Of a stretch of 9,372 nucleotides of DNA, positions 1-7,785 are shown one piece after another; positions within the stretch are counted from its first letter, which is position 1, and each line of letters opens with the position of its first letter. A program made the translations under genes and the position numbers. This DNA comes from Bacteroidales bacterium (GTDB taxonomy: Bacteria > Bacteroidota > Bacteroidia > Bacteroidales > JALTDM01), in the NCBI GenBank assembly GCA_027074135.1, contig JALTDM010000149.1:1-9372 (forward strand), read 5' to 3'. The notes under the pieces are model-generated. The model saw only the letters and a list, made by a program, of their open reading frames with translations, did not search any database and had not been told where the DNA came from.

Positions 1-20
1 TTAATTTCTTCTCTTATATG

Positions 21-28
21 TATATTTG
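21..28 (+). promoter_or_regulatory. Candidate -7 promoter box (TATATTTG) for panC
   Basis: TATATTTG matches the Bacteroidota -7 consensus TAnnTTTG exactly and ends 35 bases before the panC ATG. The matching -33 TTG element would lie at or before base 1, so it cannot be checked here. Four other genes in the window carry the same kind of box at a similar distance, which raises confidence. The transcription start is inferred, not seen. Confidence 0.5.
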
Positions 29-63
29 TAACATCATTAAAAAACATTTAACCATAGACAATT

Positions 64-906
64 ATGAAAACCTACAAAAATCCCGTAGAACTAGCGGAAG
101 AACTGGAAAAAGAAAAAAGAGAAGGTAAAATAATAGGATTTGTTCCTACAATGGGAGCATTGCACGAAGGACACATGAACCTAGTAAGAAAATCATTGGA
201 AAAAGATGATATAACCGTTGCTAGCATTTTTGTTAATCCCGTTCAATTCAACAACAAAGAGGATCTGAAAAAATATCCCCGCATATTGGATAAAGACAGA
301 CAACTACTTGAAAAAGAAGGTGTACACTATTTATTCGCTCCAACAGAAAATGAAATGTACCCTGAAGGTTTGGAAAACATCAAAGAAAAATACGACTTCG
401 GACACCTTGACAAAATACTGGAAGGAAAATTCAGACCGGGACATTTTAACGGCGTGGCAATTGTAGTAAAAAGGCTTTTTGAAATTGTAAAACCGCACCA
501 CGCTTATTTTGGCAAAAAGGATTACCAGCAACTTCTCATAATAAAAGAACTTGTGCGTCAATTTAATATTCCTGTAGAAATTATTCCCACCGAAATAGTC
601 AGAGAACCAAACGGACTGGCAATGAGTAGCCGCAACCTTCTACTAACAGATGAAGAAAAAGAACTTGCATCAAACATATACAAGGCACTTGTTTACGGTA
701 AAAACCTGAATGCCACCGTAAAAGAAACAAAAACCAAAGTGTTAGATTTTCTTCATAAAAAAGGTCTAAAAGATGTAGAATATTTTGCTATAGCAAACAA
801 AGAAAATTTAATGGAAGCAAGTAATAATGAACCTGCTAAAGGCAAAATTGCACTCATTGCTGTCAACTGTTGCGGCGTAAGACTAATTGACAATATGGAA
901 TATTAG
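64..906 (+). CDS. panC: Pantoate-beta-alanine ligase (pantothenate synthetase)
   Basis: A cytoplasmic enzyme that condenses pantoate with beta-alanine, using ATP through a pantoyl-adenylate, to make pantothenate, the precursor of coenzyme A. The 280-residue length is normal for the family. Visible signatures are TMGALHEGH at residues 29-37 (the HxGH nucleotide-binding motif of this nucleotidyltransferase superfamily), NPVQF at 58-62, GKKDYQQ at 150-156 and AMSSRN at 186-191 (the KMSKS-like loop). The ATG at 64 places the first motif where the family has it, and there is no good Shine-Dalgarno sequence, as is usual in Bacteroidota. The stop codon TAG overlaps by four bases the stop of the opposing histidine kinase gene. 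No panB or panD is seen; they may lie left of the window. Identification is secure from motifs and length. Confidence 0.97.
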   Translation: MKTYKNPVELAEELEKEKREGKIIGFVPTMGALHEGHMNLVRKSLEKDDITVASIFVNPVQFNNKEDLKKYPRILDKDRQLLEKEGVHYLFAPTENEMYPEGLENIKEKYDFGHLDKILEGKFRPGHFNGVAIVVKRLFEIVKPHHAYFGKKDYQQLLIIKELVRQFNIPVEIIPTEIVREPNGLAMSSRNLLLTDEEKELASNIYKALVYGKNLNATVKETKTKVLDFLHKKGLKDVEYFAIANKENLMEASNNEPAKGKIALIAVNCCGVRLIDNMEY

Positions 907-3212
907 TCCAAACTCAGCACTCTTTTTATTTCATTTATTATGTCTGATTTTCTGAACGGTTTTGTTATATAACCGTCGCCCCCTACTTTTTTAACTACCT
1001 CCATGTCTTTTTCATAAGCATGTGCCGTTTGCATTATAATCTTAATGTCCGGAAACTTCTTTTTTATAATTTTGGTAGCTTCTATACCATCCATTTCCGG
1101 CATTCTGATGTCCATTAAAATCACATCATAAACCGGATTTTTTTCAATCTCCTCAACAACTTGCTTGCCCGTGTTAACAATTTTACAATCTATTCCATTA
1201 CATTCAAAGTATTGCCTCAAAAGAAGTACGTTTGTCGGGTCGTCTTCTGCAATTAAAATTTTAACATCATCCAAAAGCATTTTTTGTTTTTCATCTTCAG
1301 CGGAATTTATAGTCGCAAATTCTTTTTGTTGATATTGTTTCAATGGCACTCTAACCCAAAAAGTTGTTCCCCTACCCATTTCACTTTCAAAATTTATTTC
1401 TCCTCCCATCATTTCCACCAACCTTTTGGCTATATACAATCCCAATCCGCTACCTTCATAACGCCTTGTATAATCTTCTTGTACTTGCCTGAATTTTTCA
1501 AAAACGGTATTATGCTTTTCTTTAGGTATTCCTATGCCAGTATCTTTTACAGTAAATTCCAATTGGTTATTACTTGCCAGCTTATAAGTAAATGTAACCG
1601 AACCTTCGTGAGTAAACTTGAATGCATTGTTCAAAAGATTTTGTATTACTTCTCTTAAGCGGTCTTGATCAACATATATTTCCATTTCATCTATCTCTTT
1701 GTTTCGCGTTACAACAAAATTCACATTGGAAGATGAGATATTTGAAATAGCATCTTCTTCGTAATATTTAAGTACACTGGAAATAAAATCTTTAAGTCTT
1801 ACTTTTTCATAAATAAGTTCAATTTCATTTGCCTCAATCTTAGAAATACTCATCAAGTCTTCAATCAATCTCAACAAATGTCTTCCTGAACTATATATTA
1901 AATTTACCGACTCTAATTGGTCTGAAGTCAACAAAGAATCATTTCTTAACAAATCACTAAACCCTATAATCGCATTTAGAGGTGTTCTTAATTCATGACT
2001 TATATTTGCCAAAAAAAAGTTTTTTAACTTATCATTTCTTTCCGCTTTTTCCTTTGCTTCCAAAATAGCTCTTTCATATTGCTTTTGCAGCGAAACATCT
2101 TCGGTAAGAACAACAACTGAATCTACATTACCCCTATCATTTACAATTGGTGTAATATGCCCCCTGAAATATACAGGTTTCCCCCATTTGGAAACATATT
2201 CTTCTTCAAAAACAATAGTTTTTTTCTCTTCTATGCTTTCTTTAAATTTTTTTGTTATTCCGGATTTAACAAGTAAAGGGAAAGTCATTACATTTATTTT
2301 TTTTGTTTCATCTGCGCTGGGAGAACCTAATAATTGAAGCATTTTTTTATTTACAATCTCAATTTCTCCGTTTAGTTTAAACGTTAAAATTGCAATAGGT
2401 GCGTTTTCTATTAACTTTTTATACCTTGTCTCACTTCTTTGTAATAATTCAATAATTTCTTTTTCTTTAGTTATGTCCTGCTTGCCGGCAATAAAAAACA
2501 AAATTTCTCCGGTTCCATCTGTAAAAGGCGTAATTACTGCCCGCTCCCAAAAAAAATCTCCGTTTTTCTTTTTATTAAATATTTCCCCAACCCAAGTTTC
2601 TCCTGATAGAATAGTATCCCACATTTTCCTATAAAAAATTTCCGAATGATAACCGGATTTCAAAATACGGGGATTTTGCCCTATAGCTTCTTTTTTACTG
2701 TACCCTGTAATTTTCTCAAAAAACTTATTAACAAACATTATATTACCATCAACATCTGTTATTACAATGCTCTCATTTAACTCTTCTATTGCTGTCTTAA
2801 GTAATGAATTTTCATTTTCAAGATTTCTTTGTGAAGTTATATCATTTAGAATAACAGCTCTAATCTCTTCACCATCAATATTTATATTCTTTCCCTGAAT
2901 CAAAACAGTAATAATTTCTCCATTTCTTTTTCTACCCTTAATTTCATAAGGCTTCTCAGATTTTGTAATAAATTTACTTAAAGCAACATTTTTATATCTA
3001 TCCGGAATAAGTTCCAAAGTATCCATACCTTTCAGATCCTTTTCATCATAACCGGAAAGTTTCACAAACGAAGTATTATATTTTATTATACGCCTGTTTT
3101 GATTTATAAAAACTACAGCAACATCAAGAGTATCCAAAATCTGCAACAATTTATCGTAGGTATTTAATGTCTTATTTGAAATTATGTTAACAATAGATAG
3201 TATGGAATTCAT
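903..3212 (-). CDS. Soluble hybrid sensor histidine kinase with three PAS domains and a receiver
   Basis: This 769-residue signalling protein has, in order, PAS1 (about 22-127), PAS2 (about 138-250), PAS3 (about 262-375), a short helical linker, HisKA (about 396-461), HATPase_c (about 510-624) and a C-terminal receiver (about 650-766). Key residues are intact: H406 in SHELRTP, the N box around N525-N529, DTGIGIP from D557, FEKF at 571-574, GSGLGL at 587-592, then D657/D658, phosphoacceptor D701, T729 and K751 in the receiver. I see no signal peptide or membrane segment, so it should sense something in the cytoplasm. PAS2 has an NPRILKSG stretch and tryptophans at 207 and 222, as in some flavin-binding PAS domains of the NifL type, but cofactor binding is only a guess. 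No partner regulator or Hpt protein is nearby, so the output is unknown. The upstream neighbour tilS is 55 bases away, and a candidate promoter lies in that gap. Confidence 0.95.
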   Translation of the reverse strand: MNSILSIVNIISNKTLNTYDKLLQILDTLDVAVVFINQNRRIIKYNTSFVKLSGYDEKDLKGMDTLELIPDRYKNVALSKFITKSEKPYEIKGRKRNGEIITVLIQGKNINIDGEEIRAVILNDITSQRNLENENSLLKTAIEELNESIVITDVDGNIMFVNKFFEKITGYSKKEAIGQNPRILKSGYHSEIFYRKMWDTILSGETWVGEIFNKKKNGDFFWERAVITPFTDGTGEILFFIAGKQDITKEKEIIELLQRSETRYKKLIENAPIAILTFKLNGEIEIVNKKMLQLLGSPSADETKKINVMTFPLLVKSGITKKFKESIEEKKTIVFEEEYVSKWGKPVYFRGHITPIVNDRGNVDSVVVLTEDVSLQKQYERAILEAKEKAERNDKLKNFFLANISHELRTPLNAIIGFSDLLRNDSLLTSDQLESVNLIYSSGRHLLRLIEDLMSISKIEANEIELIYEKVRLKDFISSVLKYYEEDAISNISSSNVNFVVTRNKEIDEMEIYVDQDRLREVIQNLLNNAFKFTHEGSVTFTYKLASNNQLEFTVKDTGIGIPKEKHNTVFEKFRQVQEDYTRRYEGSGLGLYIAKRLVEMMGGEINFESEMGRGTTFWVRVPLKQYQQKEFATINSAEDEKQKMLLDDVKILIAEDDPTNVLLLRQYFECNGIDCKIVNTGKQVVEEIEKNPVYDVILMDIRMPEMDGIEATKIIKKKFPDIKIIMQTAHAYEKDMEVVKKVGGDGYITKPFRKSDIINEIKRVLSLD

Positions 3213-3234
3213 ATGCAGAAAAATTTAATTTACA

Positions 3235-3242
3235 CAAAAATA
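3235..3242 (-). promoter_or_regulatory. Candidate -7 promoter box (TATTTTTG) for the histidine kinase
   Basis: Read on the - strand this is TATTTTTG, an exact TAnnTTTG match ending 22 bases before the kinase ATG. A TTG (+ strand CAA at 3259-3261) sits 16 bases further upstream as a possible -33 element, slightly closer than the usual spacing. It suggests the kinase can be transcribed separately from the GH3-tilS unit upstream. The region is very AT-rich, so a chance match is possible. Confidence 0.5.
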
Positions 3243-3255
3243 AAATATTTTATTT
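3238..3255. repeat. Perfect 18-bp A/T palindrome overlapping the kinase promoter
   Basis: AAATAAAATATTTTATTT equals its own reverse complement over all 18 bases. It lies in the 55-base gap between tilS and the kinase gene and shares five bases with the candidate -7 box. It could be an operator, or a weak A/T-only terminator stem for tilS, because on the - strand the run of T continues past it. It contains no G or C, so chance in an AT-rich gap is a real alternative. Confidence 0.4.
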
Positions 3256-3267
3256 CTACAACCAGGA

Positions 3268-4590
3268 TTAAATATTAATTTTTAGAACATTTTTAGTATT
3301 TTTTGATATTTTATATTTATCGCTTATACGAAAAGGTATCACCCATAAGATATTATTTTCATAATCAGTTAATACAAATGTTTTTTCTTTTGTTATTATA
3401 TCAACCTTTTTATCTATCAAAAAATCACTGATTTTCTTCTTACCTCTCATACCCAAAGGATAGAAAAAATCACCATGCCGCCACTTCCTGAAATACAGTG
3501 GAAATTTAATTTTTTCCAAATCAAAATAAACTGTCTTACCGCTTTTGTCAAACTTTACTTCTTGGGGCGTAATTACTTCCGCTTTTAATTTAAAAGGTAA
3601 GTCTTCGGGCAGTTCATCAATAGAATTCCAAACATAAACTTTATCATTCGTGCCATTTGATTTTGCTTCAACACAAATTCTTTCCCTGCCTACATAAGCC
3701 ACAAAACCTTTGGGTGAAATAAATTTTGCACCGGTTTTGGCTTCTTTCATATTTTCCGCATCGATGTAGCTGAAACCGAAACCCTCCAAAAAAGAATAAA
3801 GCAGTTCTACGGGATAACCCGTTTCGCTCAAAACAGCCTTGTCAATACAATCTGCTTCTGCTTCTTTACTTAAATACTGCTTTATTTTTTCTTCAGCAAG
3901 TTCGTTCAGCAGACCAGCCAATCCCCGGTACAAAGCGGTATGTCCGAAAAGAGTGTCAACCACGGCAGGATTTAATTCTTTAAGCATTGGCAAAACTTTG
4001 TGTCGAACAAAATTCCGCTTATACTTTACCGAAGTATTACTGCTGTCTTCACGGTAAGTCAAATTATTTTCTGCAGCATATTTCAAAATCTCTTCCCTTG
4101 TAAAAGTAAGTACAGGACGTACTATTTTTCCGTTTTTCGGCTTAATTCCACCCAATCCTGCAAGTCCCGTTCCTCGTACCATATTTAAAATCACTGTTTC
4201 GGCAACATCATCTTTATTGTGTGCCACGGCAATATAATCATACCCCAACTCACGCCTCAATTCTTCAAACCACCCGTATCTCAACTCCCTTGCCGCCATT
4301 TGTATGGAAACACCTCTTTCTTTTGCAAAACCCTGTGTGTCAAAACTTTTTACAAAAACTTTTAAGCCATACTTTTCGCCGAGTTCCTTTACAAACGTTT
4401 CATCTCCGTCCGACTCTTTTCCACGCAAATTGAAATTGCAATGTGCAACCACTACCCTTTTAAATCCGCTTTTTATAAGCAAATCAAGCATCACAACGGA
4501 ATCCACACCACCACTCACAGTAGCAATAATGCCATCTAACGGCAAAAACAATTTTTGTTTGTCAATATATCCCTTAAACCTTTCTGTCAT
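3268..4590 (-). CDS. tilS: tRNA(Ile)-lysidine synthetase
   Basis: This enzyme adds lysine to C34 of the CAU-anticodon tRNA-Ile, using ATP, so that the tRNA reads AUA and is charged with isoleucine; it is normally essential. Numbered from the ATG at 4590 (440 residues), the PP-loop SGGVDS is at 26-31, AHNKDDVAET at 123-132 and REDSSN at 180-185, all typical of the N-terminal ATP-pyrophosphatase domain. The C-terminal TilS domain includes FRKWRHGDFFYPLG near 367-380 and a lysine-rich segment ending in SDFLIDKK. A GTG at 4602 would add four residues, but I prefer the ATG. It forms an ATGA overlap with the stop codon of the upstream GH3 fusion gene, and family members usually begin just before an equivalent of ERFKGYI. 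The arrangement implies co-transcription and probably translational coupling with that gene. Confidence 0.95.
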   Translation of the reverse strand: MTERFKGYIDKQKLFLPLDGIIATVSGGVDSVVMLDLLIKSGFKRVVVAHCNFNLRGKESDGDETFVKELGEKYGLKVFVKSFDTQGFAKERGVSIQMAARELRYGWFEELRRELGYDYIAVAHNKDDVAETVILNMVRGTGLAGLGGIKPKNGKIVRPVLTFTREEILKYAAENNLTYREDSSNTSVKYKRNFVRHKVLPMLKELNPAVVDTLFGHTALYRGLAGLLNELAEEKIKQYLSKEAEADCIDKAVLSETGYPVELLYSFLEGFGFSYIDAENMKEAKTGAKFISPKGFVAYVGRERICVEAKSNGTNDKVYVWNSIDELPEDLPFKLKAEVITPQEVKFDKSGKTVYFDLEKIKFPLYFRKWRHGDFFYPLGMRGKKKISDFLIDKKVDIITKEKTFVLTDYENNILWVIPFRISDKYKISKNTKNVLKINI

Positions 4591-7574
4591 CTGGTTTTGC
4601 ACGAATTTTCAAAACTATGATATATTACGCTTTGTATTCTTGTTCGTATGCTCAATTTAAGCAATTTTTTATTGTCCATTGTCGGATAGACCCTGTTTGA
4701 CAGGAAAATGTAAACAATGCCGTTTTCGGGATCGTTCCAAACCATTGTTCCGGTAAATCCGGTATGTCCGTAACTTGCCTCCGGTGCTTCGTCACAAGTC
4801 GGTCCGATCTTCCCCTTCCTCTTTTCGGGCTTGTCAAAACCCAGTCCTCGCCTATTGTCCGGACAAAACTCACAAGCAGTAAACTTTTTGATTGTTTGCG
4901 GCTTAAAAAACTTTACTCCTCCGTATTCGCCTCCGTTTAGAAGCATTTGCATTATTTTGGCAAGATCGTTTGCATTCGAAAACAATCCTGCATGTCCGCT
5001 CACACCGCCAAGCATTGCCGCTCCAAAATCGTGTACATAACCCTGAACAAGCCTGTGTCTGAAATAATTATCCTTTTCGGTAGGTGCTATCATTCCTTTT
5101 GGGAACCTTCTCAGTGGGTTGAACAATGTATAATATGCACCAAGCGGTTTATAAAAATTTTCTTCAACATAATCTTCAAACTTCTTTCCCGTCATTTTTT
5201 CAATCATCACCTTAAACAAATAAAAACCAATATCACTGTATTTATATTCTTTTTTGTGCATCGGTGACTCAGCTATTAGCTTAAACATCTCTTTTACATA
5301 ATTCGTATCCATGTACATACTGTCCACCACTTGCAACAAAAACTTACCGGTATCGACTTTTGAAAAAATGCTGTCATACAACTTTTTGTCTTTCATCGGC
5401 TTCAGATAAAAAGGTATCCACGGAGTAAGCCCTGCTTGGTGTGTAAGCACTTCACGGAATGTTATATCCTTTTTGTTTGTAGTATCCAGCCATGGCAAAT
5501 ATTGGGACAATTTATCGTCTAACTTGAATTTCCCTTGTTCATAAAGTTTCATAAGCGACAATGTAGTAGCTGCCAATTTTGTTACGGAAGCAAGGTCATA
5601 AATCGTTGTATCCGTGACTTTAACTTTCTGATCATAAGTATAATAGCCAAACATCTTATCATAAACCACTACCCCGTTTCTTGCAACCAAAACTTGTGCT
5701 CCCGGATATGCTCTCTTTTCAATACCTTCTTCCACTATTTTATCTATCAATGCCAAAGTATCGGCATTCATATTAACATCTGCAGGTACTCCATATTTTA
5801 GCCTTTTTAAGGGTTTGGTAGTAATAGATGTACCTGCGGTGTATTCTCCGGCACTCACAGGCAAAATACCACCAAATCCGTAAGCACCGTAAATCTTTTG
5901 TGGTACAATTTTTTGAACCGTTTCATCCGTTTCATATGCCACTACTACGGATGTGAAATTCTTTGTGCGGATATTATTAAGCAAATACGGACTGCCAAAT
6001 AAAATAAAAGCTGATTTCTTGGCTTTTAAAGCGTTTATCTGCTCAAACACTTTTGCCGGAATACCGTAATTGTGCCTTGGTCTTCTTGATGATGCAAATA
6101 GGGATACAAAAACGTAATCATACTTACTCAAATCAGGGATTTTGTCACCGTATTTCAAGGTTATCCGCTTGCTAAGCACATATTTATTCATATAATCAGC
6201 ATAAGTAGCAGGCAATTCCCCGTCTTTTGATATTGTAACAACTGCAACTTTTTTATCTTTTAAATTCCTGACAGGCAAAAAATTATCTTCATTCCTCAAT
6301 AGAGTTATCGCACAATTTACCAACTTTTCTTTGAGAGATATCACCTTGTCATTCAGCAACTTTTTATTCAAATTGGTTGTATCAACTTGCGGTGTTTTCC
6401 CATTTAGCAAGCCCGTCCATTCTTTGAGAGCAAGCACTTTTCGAACACGAGAATCCAGATCAGACTTACTGATTTCACCTTTCTCAACAGCTTTTGCAAT
6501 TTCTTTTATAGTTTTACCAATATCTTTTGGCATAAGCAAAATCGTATTGCCCGCAAGAAAAGCCTTTTCGTTTATGGTAATGGGGTCCCAATACGCAGCC
6601 ACACCTTTCATATTCAATGCGTCGGTAAATGAAATGCCATCAAAATTAAGAGAATCGTACAAAACACCTTTCACCACCGCAGGAGACAAAGTGGAAGCAA
6701 TATTCGGCGTAGAGTCCAATGCAGGTATGTGCAAATGTGCAACCATCACCGCTCCTATACCCGTATTTATCAAATAGCGAAACGGGTATAAATGCAAATC
6801 ATACATTTTGTCGTAACCGTATCTTATTACGGGCAAAGTCTTATGGCTGTCCTTTTTGGTATCACCGTGTCCGGGAAAGTGCTTTGCAACAGCAAGCACA
6901 CCATTGTCTTGCAAACCGCGGTAGTAGTAAAAACCTTTAACAGCAACTTTGTATTTATCCTCGCCAAACGACCTGTAGCCGATAATTATATTTTTTGGAT
7001 TGGTATTAATATCCACAACGGGAGCAAAATTTATATTAATACCCAGAAGTTTGCATTCGCGGGCAATTTCCTCTCCCATTTTATAAATCAAAAAATCATT
7101 CCTGATCGCTCCCAACATCATTTGCCTCGGAAATTCAACTGTACTATCCACACGCATACTCACTCCCCACTCCCCATCTATTGAGGTAAGCAAAGGTATT
7201 CTCACACTTTTTTGCAACTTATTCACCAAATCAGCTATTCTGTGCGGATGTCCTTTGAAAATAATCACACCACCAATCCCATATTTTGAAACAGTATCCC
7301 TTACTTTTGCAAAAGCATTATCATTTTGCATGGGATATACTGGCAACATAAGCAGTTGAGCCACTTTTTGTTCGGTTGTAAGTAAATTAAGAATGGAATC
7401 TACTTGTTTAGAATTTATATACTTCAAGTAAGGCGGCGGAACCTTTATCGTATCTACTGGCGGAACAATAAATGCATCAGGCTTATTACCTGCTATAGAA
7501 AAAGACATTACTGCCAACAAAACCGTCAAAGAAGCTACCAACAAGGCTATTCCTCTGATAATAAGTTTCTTCAT
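4587..7574 (-). CDS. Secreted fusion: NagZ-like GH3 beta-N-acetylglucosaminidase plus AmiE-like beta-lactamase-fold hydrolase
   Basis: A 995-residue exported protein. Residues 1-28 form a signal peptide or membrane anchor: basic MKK, then a hydrophobic stretch, with no lipobox cysteine. The GH3 catalytic domain spans about 55-390, with KHFPGHGDT at 231-239, the NagZ-type dyad D242/H244 in DSH, and nucleophile D318 in SFTDALNM. A GH3 C-terminal-like alpha/beta region follows (about 410-580). The last part (about 602-970) is a beta-lactamase/serine-hydrolase fold with S663 and K666 in SVTK, Y779 in YSD, GGVSGHAGLFS at 856-866 and HTG at 937-939. In Bacillus, separate NagZ and AmiE remove GlcNAc and then cut MurNAc from L-alanine; by analogy this one chain may do both steps on peptidoglycan fragments in the periplasm. 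Activity of the second domain is inferred: an esterase or other peptidase role is possible, and true beta-lactamase activity is unlikely. The gene overlaps tilS by an ATGA junction. Confidence 0.9.
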   Translation of the reverse strand: MKKLIIRGIALLVASLTVLLAVMSFSIAGNKPDAFIVPPVDTIKVPPPYLKYINSKQVDSILNLLTTEQKVAQLLMLPVYPMQNDNAFAKVRDTVSKYGIGGVIIFKGHPHRIADLVNKLQKSVRIPLLTSIDGEWGVSMRVDSTVEFPRQMMLGAIRNDFLIYKMGEEIARECKLLGININFAPVVDINTNPKNIIIGYRSFGEDKYKVAVKGFYYYRGLQDNGVLAVAKHFPGHGDTKKDSHKTLPVIRYGYDKMYDLHLYPFRYLINTGIGAVMVAHLHIPALDSTPNIASTLSPAVVKGVLYDSLNFDGISFTDALNMKGVAAYWDPITINEKAFLAGNTILLMPKDIGKTIKEIAKAVEKGEISKSDLDSRVRKVLALKEWTGLLNGKTPQVDTTNLNKKLLNDKVISLKEKLVNCAITLLRNEDNFLPVRNLKDKKVAVVTISKDGELPATYADYMNKYVLSKRITLKYGDKIPDLSKYDYVFVSLFASSRRPRHNYGIPAKVFEQINALKAKKSAFILFGSPYLLNNIRTKNFTSVVVAYETDETVQKIVPQKIYGAYGFGGILPVSAGEYTAGTSITTKPLKRLKYGVPADVNMNADTLALIDKIVEEGIEKRAYPGAQVLVARNGVVVYDKMFGYYTYDQKVKVTDTTIYDLASVTKLAATTLSLMKLYEQGKFKLDDKLSQYLPWLDTTNKKDITFREVLTHQAGLTPWIPFYLKPMKDKKLYDSIFSKVDTGKFLLQVVDSMYMDTNYVKEMFKLIAESPMHKKEYKYSDIGFYLFKVMIEKMTGKKFEDYVEENFYKPLGAYYTLFNPLRRFPKGMIAPTEKDNYFRHRLVQGYVHDFGAAMLGGVSGHAGLFSNANDLAKIMQMLLNGGEYGGVKFFKPQTIKKFTACEFCPDNRRGLGFDKPEKRKGKIGPTCDEAPEASYGHTGFTGTMVWNDPENGIVYIFLSNRVYPTMDNKKLLKLSIRTRIQSVIYHSFENSCKTR

Positions 7575-7601
7575 ATAAAAAATAAAAAATTACCAACCAT
7601 A

Positions 7602-7609
7602 CAAATCTA
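7602..7609 (-). promoter_or_regulatory. Candidate -7 promoter box (TAGATTTG) for the GH3 fusion-tilS unit
   Basis: On the - strand this reads TAGATTTG, an exact match to TAnnTTTG, ending 27 bases before the GH3 fusion ATG. The identical octamer precedes the next gene upstream (8583-8590). No clear TTG is seen 16-23 bases further upstream, so the -33 element is weak or absent. The leader that follows is U-rich when read as RNA. Confidence 0.5.
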
Positions 7610-7702
7610 ATAAAAAACTATCCCCGCATTAAAAGAAGAAGTTGTTAATTTATAAAAAATTTAAAACTTTTCATCACCAATCTTTCTTAAACTAAGAACT
7701 AT

Positions 7703-7756
7703 GAATAACGAATATTCAATGTTGAATTTCAAAATAAAATTCACTATTCGATATTC
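7703..7756. repeat. Imperfect nested palindrome, possible intergenic repeat element or RNA hairpin
   Basis: The outer arms 7703-7714 and 7745-7756 pair at 11 of 12 positions (GAATAACGAATA against GAATATCGAATA when read inward). Inner arms 7723-7729 and 7737-7743 pair perfectly over 7 bp around a 7-base loop, leaving an 8-base bulge on the left side. The bulge and inner left arm also contain a second palindrome, ATTCAA-TG-TTGAAT (7714-7727), and GAATATTC (7710-7717), so alternative folds compete. It resembles a dispersed palindromic element, but one copy cannot show dispersal. It could also help end the transcript of the gene upstream. Confidence 0.45.
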
Positions 7757-7785
7757 TTAAATCAAAATTTATCTGTTCCCGCACT

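Noticed and set aside
896..910. TGGA/TCCA inverted repeat at the panC-kinase junction as a terminator
   Set aside because: The stem is only 4 bp with a 7-base loop and no T-run; it is within chance expectation.
4221..4660. Overlapping + strand frames opposite tilS and the end of the GH3 fusion gene
   Set aside because: Their translations show no domain or motif, while the opposite strand carries intact PP-loop and hydrolase motifs; they are antisense shadows.
6331..7184. Several + strand frames of 70-150 codons opposite the GH3 catalytic domain
   Set aside because: They mirror the GH3 coding strand, have cysteine- and histidine-rich low-quality translations and no promoter; not genes.
4587..7574. 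Calling the fusion a beta-lactamase resistance gene
   Set aside because: The fold is shared by many serine hydrolases; the linked NagZ domain and the HAGLFS-type segment fit cell-wall turnover better, and the second motif is YSD rather than the YxN of class C enzymes.
7701..7760. 19-codon + strand frame starting ATGAATAACGAA
   Set aside because: It lies entirely inside the imperfect palindrome at 7703-7756, has no promoter box nearby and is of a length expected by chance.
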